Origin: UPXZ01 sp964634605
GTDB lineage: Bacteria; Bacteroidota; Bacteroidia; Bacteroidales; Paludibacteraceae
Direction of reading: 5' to 3'
Assembly: GCA_964634605.1 (NCBI GenBank)
Contig: CAZWLJ010000080.1
Location: forward strand, 1-5,377
DNA: 5,377 nt
The position numbers and the translations under genes were made by a program. Shown piece after piece: positions 1-4,567 of the stretch (its first letter is position 1; each line of letters starts with the position of its first letter). The notes under the pieces were generated by a model, which saw only the letters and a program-made list of their open reading frames with translations, had not been told where the DNA came from and made no database searches.

Positions 1-50
1 TTAGTTTTACTGTGTCTGCTGAAACTGATGACGGATATCAGTATTTCTGA
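1..50 (+). CDS. Possible 3' end of a plus-strand gene entering from the left edge
   Basis: Reading from base 3, the plus strand is open for 15 codons (SFTVSAETDDGYQYF) up to a TGA at 48-50. The residues are protein-like and the reading fits a plus-strand terminator hairpin that follows about 43 bases later. The other open plus frame (from base 1, TGA at 52-54) gives a less convincing leucine-rich string. No minus-strand ATG exists between 1 and 126, so this stretch does not start another gene downstream of amtB. The fragment is too short to name a family. The call rests mainly on the terminator and is an inference; sequence to the left would settle it. Confidence 0.4.
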   Translation, partial: SFTVSAETDDGYQYF

Positions 51-92
51 TTGAATTGTGGATCCGGCCAGTTTTCAGAATGTTTTTTTTAT

Positions 93-120
93 CCGGCACC
101 ACTGTGTCGGTTCTTTTTTT
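93..120 (+). terminator. Intrinsic terminator reading on the plus strand
   Basis: A 7-bp stem (CCGGCAC at 93-99 with GTGTCGG at 104-110, one G-U pair in RNA) closes a CACT tetraloop and is followed at once by a T-rich run (TTCTTTTTTT, 111-120). That is the classic intrinsic terminator layout for a transcript coming from the left. Read from the amtB side the stem has an A-C mismatch and is followed by A residues, so it should work poorly for amtB. It implies a plus-strand gene ending near base 50, convergent with amtB. Confidence 0.65.
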
Positions 121-126
121 GATTTT

Positions 127-1491
127 TTATTCAAAACTGGTGTAGGCTGTTTCTCCGTGTTGAGATTCGTCCAGACCAATGGCCTCCTGCTTATCGTTAG
201 CCCTGACAGGAATTATTAATTCTGTGACTTTAAAAATAATGAATGTGACCAGTCCTGAATAAACGATTGTGGCAAGGATTGCTATCAGCTGAACGACCAG
301 TTGACGCCAGTTTCCGTAGAGAGCGCCACTATAAGCATTCTGAACTACGGGAGTGGCTAACAGTCCTGTCATGATTGCACCAATCATACCGCCAATTCCG
401 TGTACTCCAAAAGCGTCAAGCGAGTCGTCGTAGCCCAATTTTGGTTTTACTCGGGCAACCATGACGAAACAAACCAGCGATACAATCACCCCTATTGCCA
501 GTGCGCCACCTGCACTTACAAAACCGGCAGCCGGAGTGATGGCGACCAGCCCGGCTACGGCACCGGTGCTTGTACCTACGATTGTTGGTTTTTTATCGTT
601 GAACCAATCCAGAGCGGCCCAGGTTAGCGCTGCGGCTGCTGCTGCAATGTGTGTAACCATGAACGCGTTCGCCGCCAGTCCGTCCGCTGCCAGTCCGCTC
701 CCGGCATTAAAGCCAAACCAGCCCACCCAAAGCATCGCAGTGCCTATTACCACGTAAGTGATATTGTGTGGTGGGAGCGCGTGTCCTTCGTAGTCGCGGC
801 GTTTGCCAAGCATCACTGCGGTAACAATGGCTGCTATTCCGGCATTAATATGCACTACGGTGCCACCCGCAAAATCGAGTGCTCCGAGTTTGAACAGCCA
901 GCCGTCGGCTGACCAAACCCAATGAGCAACAGGATTGTAAACAAGCAAAGACCATAACAGGGTAAATAACAAAAATCCTTTGAAGTTGATGCGCTCGGCA
1001 AACGCCCCGATAATCAGAGCAGGTGTAATGACAGCAAACATGCATTGGTACATCACAAATACAAGGTGAGGGATAGTGCCGGTATTGGTACCATCAGCCG
1101 CAACTTGAGAATGTGAAATAAAATACGGGCTTAAATCTGAGATATGGATATTGTTTAATAAAGCCCAGTCGAAGCCGCCTATAAAGGGAGCCAGAAATCC
1201 GCGAGAACTGCCGAATGAAAGACTGTAGCCGCAAACAATCCATTCGATGCTGATGACGGCTACAATTATAAGACATTGCATGAATACGTTCAGTACATTT
1301 TTACGACGAACCAAACCTCCGTAGAAAAGTGCGAGCGCTGGAATTGACATGAAAAGAACCAGCGCGGTGGCCATAATCATCCAGGCAGTGTCGCCCGAAT
1401 CAATTGATGGGGTGGCAGGAGTGGCAGGTTCTGCTGCTGACAGACTGACTGCTGAGATTGCTGCTAAAGATAAAAGTATATATTTTTTCAT
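127..1491 (-). CDS. amtB: Ammonium transporter AmtB
   Basis: A 454-residue Amt/Rh-family inner-membrane channel for ammonium/ammonia. Residues 1-20 form a cleavable-type signal peptide followed by a Pro/Thr-rich stretch, then eleven membrane segments begin near residue 36. Pore landmarks align with E. coli AmtB: Phe152 and Phe261 of the periplasmic gate, Trp193, Ser265, Asp206 in the family signature DFAGGTVVH, and the twin histidines His214 and His364, exactly 150 residues apart as in E. coli (168/318). The cytosolic tail ends with the conserved motif IGLDESQHGETAY, which contacts GlnK. The gene starts 25 bp after glnK, so the two are almost certainly co-transcribed. There is no Shine-Dalgarno; the leader before the ATG is A-rich. 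No good intrinsic terminator follows on this strand. The identification is secure. Confidence 0.98.
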   Translation of the reverse strand: MKKYILLSLAAISAVSLSAAEPATPATPSIDSGDTAWMIMATALVLFMSIPALALFYGGLVRRKNVLNVFMQCLIIVAVISIEWIVCGYSLSFGSSRGFLAPFIGGFDWALLNNIHISDLSPYFISHSQVAADGTNTGTIPHLVFVMYQCMFAVITPALIIGAFAERINFKGFLLFTLLWSLLVYNPVAHWVWSADGWLFKLGALDFAGGTVVHINAGIAAIVTAVMLGKRRDYEGHALPPHNITYVVIGTAMLWVGWFGFNAGSGLAADGLAANAFMVTHIAAAAAALTWAALDWFNDKKPTIVGTSTGAVAGLVAITPAAGFVSAGGALAIGVIVSLVCFVMVARVKPKLGYDDSLDAFGVHGIGGMIGAIMTGLLATPVVQNAYSGALYGNWRQLVVQLIAILATIVYSGLVTFIIFKVTELIIPVRANDKQEAIGLDESQHGETAYTSFE

Positions 1492-1503
1492 TGATTTTGA
1501 TGT

Positions 1504-1517
1504 TGTGAATTGTGAAT
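1504..1517. repeat. Tandem heptamer in the glnK-amtB spacer
   Basis: TGTGAAT occurs twice head to tail (1504-1510 and 1511-1517), filling most of the 25-bp gap and touching the last base of the glnK stop codon. On the coding strand it reads ATTCACA twice. It resembles the heptamer-phased tract in the dapF-dapL spacer. Two copies are few, so chance is possible. Confidence 0.6.
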
Positions 1518-1879
1518 TACTTGTCTTCGAAATTTTCTTTGTTGTAGAGTGCTCCCGGGCCTGATTCCCCTGTTCTTATTCTGTATGTTTCTTCTATGTC
1601 GTAAACGAAAATTTTTCCGTCACCCATTTCACCGGTTTTGGCCGATTTGAGTATTGCATTGACTGTTTTTTCGAGGTTGACATCGCGAACGACGATCGAA
1701 AGCATCCGGCGTTGTATGTAATTTGATTTGAAAATCTGACCACGAACTACCTGATCTTCGGTTGATTTTCCCAATCCGGTAATGTCCCAGTACGAAAACC
1801 AATCAATGCCAGCCTCGTATAATGCTTCTTTCACATCTTCGAATTTGGATTTGCGGATTACTGCTTCAATTTTTTTCAT
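1517..1879 (-). CDS. glnK: P-II nitrogen regulatory protein GlnK, T-loop variant
   Basis: A 120-residue P-II signalling protein, expected to form a trimer that binds ATP/ADP and 2-oxoglutarate and to block AmtB. The N-terminus (MKKIEAVIRKSKFEDVKEAL) and the C-terminal signature (Thr82 to Ile95, with GDGK at 86-89) are typical, as are nucleotide-binding Arg100 and Arg102 in RIRTGE. The T-loop (about 37-55) is unusual. It is one residue shorter than in E. coli, Phe50 stands where Tyr51 is uridylylated, Ser39 stands at the place of Gln39 that helps hold Mg-2-oxoglutarate, and Arg57 replaces Lys58. Arg46, matching the Arg47 that plugs the AmtB pore, is kept. Transcription likely starts from the promoter at 1949-1978. 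The start is preceded by A8 in place of a Shine-Dalgarno. Its pairing with amtB supports the name glnK over glnB. Confidence 0.95.
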   Translation of the reverse strand: MKKIEAVIRKSKFEDVKEALYEAGIDWFSYWDITGLGKSTEDQVVRGQIFKSNYIQRRMLSIVVRDVNLEKTVNAILKSAKTGEMGDGKIFVYDIEETYRIRTGESGPGALYNKENFEDK

Positions 1880-1948
1880 TTTTTTTACTGATTAGTTGTT
1901 GTCTTGATAATTGTTTGCATTTTGTAAACCGAAAAGAGGTATCGGCTG

Positions 1949-1978
1949 CAAAAGTATATAAAAAAATCATATTACAAA
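1949..1978 (-). promoter_or_regulatory. Bacteroidetes-type promoter for glnK-amtB
   Basis: Read on the minus strand, TACTTTTG (1956-1949) is an exact match to the Bacteroidetes -7 box TAnnTTTG, and TTTG (1978-1975) lies 18 nt upstream as the -33 box. The transcript would start near 1942-1945, giving a leader of roughly 65 nt. The leader begins with a weak stem (CCGA at 1929-1932 with TCGG at 1942-1945). No sigma-54 (GG-N10-GC) pattern is seen here. Confidence 0.75.
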
Positions 1979-2090
1979 ACAAAAAGATAAATAAATGCCA
2001 TGTTTAACAAAAATAATTTATTAAAACTAAATAATGTGTGTCAAAGTGAATGGTTTATGTCTTTATTGTCTTTCAAAATGACATATTAAA

Positions 2091-2110
2091 CTTTTGCGTT
2101 CTTTGCGGTT
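2091..2110. repeat. Short degenerate direct repeat after torF-like gene
   Basis: Two near-identical 10-mers, CTTTTGCGTT and CTTTGCGGTT, lie side by side just downstream of the barrel gene's stop; TTTGCG recurs at 2093-2098 and 2102-2107. On the minus strand this reads as repeated CGCAAA units. It does not fold into a terminator. No function can be assigned. Confidence 0.45.
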
Positions 2111-2117
2111 TGTATAA

Positions 2118-2768
2118 TTAAAGTGTGATGCCAGCAACGAGATAATACTGTTTTGTTTCAGGGTTCAGAATGGCGCTTACTTTGACAGGTATGTGGAATG
2201 TATCTGTGACCGGTAGTTCTTTTGTGGCGCTCAGGCCAAGATTAACTATGCCGAAATTGCCTGTCGGCGTGTGCCATCCGTCGCCAGCTCCGGCAAATAC
2301 GCTTATGTTCTTCCAGTTGTATCCCAGTTCGAAGTATTTGTCTCCTCCGTATGTGGCTGCTCCTCCGGCTTCATTCAGTATATAGTTTCCACTGAATGAA
2401 AAACCGTGTGTAGTATAGCCAAGGTTGATTTCTAGTCCGTGAGAACCTGTTTCTTTGCTGAATTCGAAGTAATCACTTCCGGGGAAGTAATAGTCTGTCA
2501 GGCCGATTGTGAGTCCGAAGTCGAATGCATACCTGGTAAATAAATCCATTTCCAGAAAACCATCGGTCCCGGCAGATCCCCACGAGCCGATGGTTAATCC
2601 GCTCTTGCTCCACTGGATGGATGGCTGAATGGATGGTCCTGATAATTTGGTGCCTCGCCAGACGTAAGTGCTGACGAGATCAAGGCCTGTGCTTACTCCC
2701 TGCGCGCTGATACTTAAAGAAAGGGTGTTTACCAGCATGAAAATCAATACAATTTTTACCTTTTTCAT
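2118..2768 (-). CDS. Small outer-membrane beta-barrel protein, TorF-like
   Basis: A 216-residue exported protein. Residues 1-22 form a signal peptide with a probable cut after SISA. The mature part alternates hydrophobic and polar residues, is rich in Gly, Tyr, Phe and Trp, and has no long hydrophobic helix, as in an outer-membrane barrel of about ten strands or fewer. The segment at 30-51 (DLVSTYVWRG followed by SIQPSIQ) resembles the N-terminal signature of TorF-family putative porins. The last residue is Leu, while many barrels end in Phe. A Gly-Ala-rich stretch (134-142) may be an outer loop. It has its own candidate promoter at 2897-2926 and sits between dapL and glnK-amtB, so a role in passage of nitrogen compounds across the outer membrane is plausible but is inferred from position only. 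The ATG is preceded by A9 and no Shine-Dalgarno. Confidence 0.8.
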   Translation of the reverse strand: MKKVKIVLIFMLVNTLSLSISAQGVSTGLDLVSTYVWRGTKLSGPSIQPSIQWSKSGLTIGSWGSAGTDGFLEMDLFTRYAFDFGLTIGLTDYYFPGSDYFEFSKETGSHGLEINLGYTTHGFSFSGNYILNEAGGAATYGGDKYFELGYNWKNISVFAGAGDGWHTPTGNFGIVNLGLSATKELPVTDTFHIPVKVSAILNPETKQYYLVAGITL

Positions 2769-2896
2769 AAATTCATTTTTTTTTGTGTTAATATAAAATC
2801 AGTTAATCGATAGTTTGTTGAATGAATTAGCAATCGTGATTTGTCATAATAGTAGAAAAAAGTATTTAAAGAAATCAAAATGATTTTCAATTGATG

Positions 2897-2926
2897 CAAA
2901 AGTATTCAATAAGACAGCTAAAACAA
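2897..2926 (-). promoter_or_regulatory. Bacteroidetes-type promoter for the TorF-like gene
   Basis: On the minus strand TACTTTTG (2904-2897) matches the TAnnTTTG -7 box exactly, and TTG (2926-2924) lies 19 nt upstream, the consensus spacing. The start of transcription would be near 2890, leaving a leader of about 120 nt before the ATG at 2768. The -7 box sits in an 11-mer identical to that in the glnK promoter. A 5-bp inverted repeat (AGCTA 2916-2920, TAGCT 2931-2935) flanks the -33 box and could be an operator. Confidence 0.75.
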
Positions 2927-3030
2927 TAAATAGCTATCAAAAATATAAAATAAAATTTAGTTGGATGGTAAAAAGAAAGCAATTTCCTGAAAAAAGTGTC
3001 AATAATACACTTAAAGTATAAAATATATGA

Positions 3031-3044
3031 CAAATTGTAATTTG
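3031..3044. promoter_or_regulatory. Perfect dyad, possible regulator-binding site
   Basis: CAAATT-GT-AATTTG is a perfect 6-bp inverted repeat with a 2-bp centre, about 105 bp upstream of the barrel gene's -33 box. A second dyad with one mismatch (3006-3020, core ACTTAAAGT) lies just beside it. In such AT-rich DNA palindromes arise easily, so binding is only a possibility. Confidence 0.25.
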
Positions 3045-3229
3045 AGAAAAAATGTTTTTCCTTTTTTTTCTGAAAAAAAGTTTAAATTTTATTCGTATTT
3101 TGTGCATTTTTTGGAAGTTTTGATTTCTGATGTCCGATTATTTGAATTTTTTTCCGTTTTTTTCTTCCGGGGGATTTCGTTTGGGTTTGAAATGATCTGA
3201 GATTTGGAGGAGAATGAAGGTTGGTTTTT

Positions 3230-3270
3230 TAAATATGAAAATCCCGGTCTGCAGGTAGCGAACCGGGATT
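3230..3270 (-). terminator. Probable intrinsic terminator of the dapF-dapL transcript
   Basis: A perfect 9-bp inverted repeat (AATCCCGGT at 3240-3248, ACCGGGATT at 3262-3270) with a 13-nt loop begins 25 nt after the dapL stop. Read on the minus strand, the stem runs into ATTTTCATATTT, a moderately T-rich tail. The strong G+C stem stands out in otherwise AT-rich DNA. The interrupted T-run makes termination likely but perhaps incomplete. Confidence 0.7.
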
Positions 3271-3295
3271 AAAATTTGTAAAAGGTATTGATGCT

Positions 3296-4519
3296 TTATT
3301 TTTCGAGTCTTTTCATTGCTTTGAGCGTATTTTCGCGGCTGCCAAAAGCTGAGAAGCGAACAAATCCTTCTCCGGCAGGTCCGAAACCGGCACCCGGTGT
3401 ACATACGATGTTCTTTTCTTTCAGCAGAAAGTCGAAATATTCCCAACTGCCAATGCCGTCAGGTGTTTTTGTCCAGATATAGGGAGCGTTTACTCCTCCG
3501 TATACGGTTAGCCCGGCTGCTTGCAGTGATTCGCGGATGATACGGGCGTTTTCCATATAGTAATCCACCAGAGCTCTTACCTGCTTTTTACCTTCGGGGC
3601 TGTAAGTTGCTTCAGCAGCGCGTTGCACAATGTATGAGGTGCCGTTGAATTTGGTGGTTTGACGGCGAAGCCAGAGTTTATTCAGACTTACTTTTTCTCC
3701 ATTTTCCGATAGTGCAGTCACTGTTTTGGGTACCACGGTATAACCACAGCGTGTTCCGGTAAATCCGGCAGTTTTGGAGAAGCTGCGAAATTCGATGGCC
3801 ACTTCTCTGGCTCCCTCGATTTCGAAAATACTGTGCGGGACGTTTTCTTCAGTAATATAGGCTTCATAAGCAGCATCGAAAAGTATTACAGAATTATTCT
3901 CACTTGCGTAATTAACCCAACCGGTCAGTTGTTCTTTGGTAAGGGTAGTTCCTGTCGGATTGTTTGGGTAGCACAGGTAGATAATGTCCACTTTTTCGTT
4001 CGGAAGTTCCGGAACGAAATTATTGGCTGAATTACAGGGTAAATATACCAGATTGGTCCATTGTCCGCTGGCGGAAGGTTCGCCTGCACGGCCTCCCATG
4101 GCATTGGTGTCAACATACACAGGATAACTGGGATCGGTGATGGCCACACGGTTTTGCAATCCGAAAATATCGCCGATGTTGCCGGTGTCGCTTTTTGCTC
4201 CGTCACTCACAAAGATTTCATCCGCTTCGATATCAATTCCGCGTGATTTATAGTCATTTTCAACAATGCTGTTTCGCAGGAAATCGTATCCCTGTTCAGG
4301 TCCGTAACCTCTGAAAGTTTCGCTTTTTCGCTGTTCGTTGGCAGCCACGATCATCGCGTCAACCGAAGCATCGGGCAGTGGGAGCGTAACATCGCCAATT
4401 CCCATGCGGATTATGTCAGCATCCGGATTTTCAGTTTTGTGCTGCGCAACGCGTTTTGCAATTTCGGAGAACAGATATGTCGCGGGTATTTTAATAAAAT
4501 TGTCGTTGATATAAGCCAT
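3296..4519 (-). CDS. dapL: LL-diaminopimelate aminotransferase
   Basis: A 407-residue PLP-dependent fold-type I aminotransferase of the DapL family, full length for the group (about 410). It converts L-tetrahydrodipicolinate and glutamate directly to LL-2,6-diaminopimelate and 2-oxoglutarate, bypassing the succinylase or acetylase steps. Visible landmarks are the N-terminal family segment (INDNFIKIPATYLFSEIAKR), GIGDVTLPLP (41-50), the PLP-phosphate region SDGAKSDTGNIGDIFG (105-120), NNPTG (186-190), Asp215 in FDAAYEAY, the Schiff-base Lys249 in SFSKTAGFTGTRCGY, and Arg388 near the C-terminus for the substrate carboxylate. It follows dapF by 43 bp, is the last gene of that unit and is followed by a hairpin terminator. 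No Shine-Dalgarno is present. The stop is TAA at 3296-3298. The family's SFSKTAGFTGTRCGY block makes a general aspartate aminotransferase unlikely. Confidence 0.97.
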   Translation of the reverse strand: MAYINDNFIKIPATYLFSEIAKRVAQHKTENPDADIIRMGIGDVTLPLPDASVDAMIVAANEQRKSETFRGYGPEQGYDFLRNSIVENDYKSRGIDIEADEIFVSDGAKSDTGNIGDIFGLQNRVAITDPSYPVYVDTNAMGGRAGEPSASGQWTNLVYLPCNSANNFVPELPNEKVDIIYLCYPNNPTGTTLTKEQLTGWVNYASENNSVILFDAAYEAYITEENVPHSIFEIEGAREVAIEFRSFSKTAGFTGTRCGYTVVPKTVTALSENGEKVSLNKLWLRRQTTKFNGTSYIVQRAAEATYSPEGKKQVRALVDYYMENARIIRESLQAAGLTVYGGVNAPYIWTKTPDGIGSWEYFDFLLKEKNIVCTPGAGFGPAGEGFVRFSAFGSRENTLKAMKRLEK

Positions 4520-4525
4520 TTGTTA

Positions 4526-4567
4526 GTTTATAATTTGTAGTATATAGTTTATAGTCAATCGTTTATA
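4526..4567. repeat. Degenerate heptamer tract between dapF and dapL
   Basis: Six consecutive 7-mers fill 4526-4567: GTTTATA, ATTTGTA, GTATATA, GTTTATA, GTCAATC, GTTTATA. Three are identical (starting at 4526, 4547 and 4561) and their spacings, 21 and 14, are multiples of seven. The tract covers nearly the whole 43-bp gap and overlaps the dapF stop codon. It looks like an expanded and decayed tandem repeat; on the coding strand the unit reads TATAAAC. Confidence 0.65.

Larger units (their letters stand above)
2769..3229. other. AT-rich intergenic region without a gene
   Basis: Between the dapL terminator and the barrel gene lie about 460 bases of roughly one-quarter G+C, far lower than the flanking genes. 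I find no convincing coding frame on either strand. It holds the barrel gene's promoter and a leader of about 120 nt. It also has two inverted repeats (3006-3020 and 3031-3044), an A/T hairpin (C plus T7 at 3061-3068 with A7 plus G at 3073-3080), and long T or A runs. The stretch upstream of the promoter, about 2930-3229, is long for a simple promoter and could bind regulators. Confidence 0.6.

Noticed and set aside
400..1276. Several frames of 60-98 codons inside amtB on either strand
   Set aside because: All overlap the well-supported amtB frame and show no recognisable protein pattern; they are shadows of it.
1947..1957. TTTTGCA at the glnK and barrel promoters as the -12 half of a sigma-54 promoter
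   Set aside because: No GG-containing -24 element lies at the required distance, whereas both sites fit the TAnnTTTG primary promoter fully.
2006..2032. Hairpin 2016-2020/2028-2032 followed by a T-rich stretch on the minus strand, as a terminator for the barrel gene
   Set aside because: The stem is only five A-T pairs in AT-rich DNA, too weak to call; read-through from the barrel gene into glnK remains possible.
2765..2776. Three-codon upstream frame (ATG AAT TTA TGA) whose stop overlaps the barrel gene's ATG
   Set aside because: Such overlaps arise easily in the A-rich leader and nothing else supports translation of it.
2938..2945. A second TAnnTTTG match (TATTTTTG, minus strand) upstream of the barrel gene
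   Set aside because: No TTG box is found about 19 nt upstream, and such matches are expected by chance in A/T-rich sequence.
3061..3080. Eight-bp hairpin made of T and A runs as a terminator
   Set aside because: The stem is almost wholly A-T, lies between no known genes in a position needing one, and homopolymer runs give such pairs by chance.
3206..3258. Tiny plus-strand frame MKVGFLNMKIPVCR after a GGAGG sequence
   Set aside because: Only 14 codons, the GGAGG is just 3 nt from the ATG, genes here do not use Shine-Dalgarno sites, and it overlaps the dapL terminator.
3138..3446. A 102-codon minus-strand frame overlapping the dapL 3' end
   Set aside because: Its first half lies inside dapL in another frame and the rest runs through the terminator into AT-rich DNA; the residues (Lys/Arg/Ile-rich) show no protein-like pattern.
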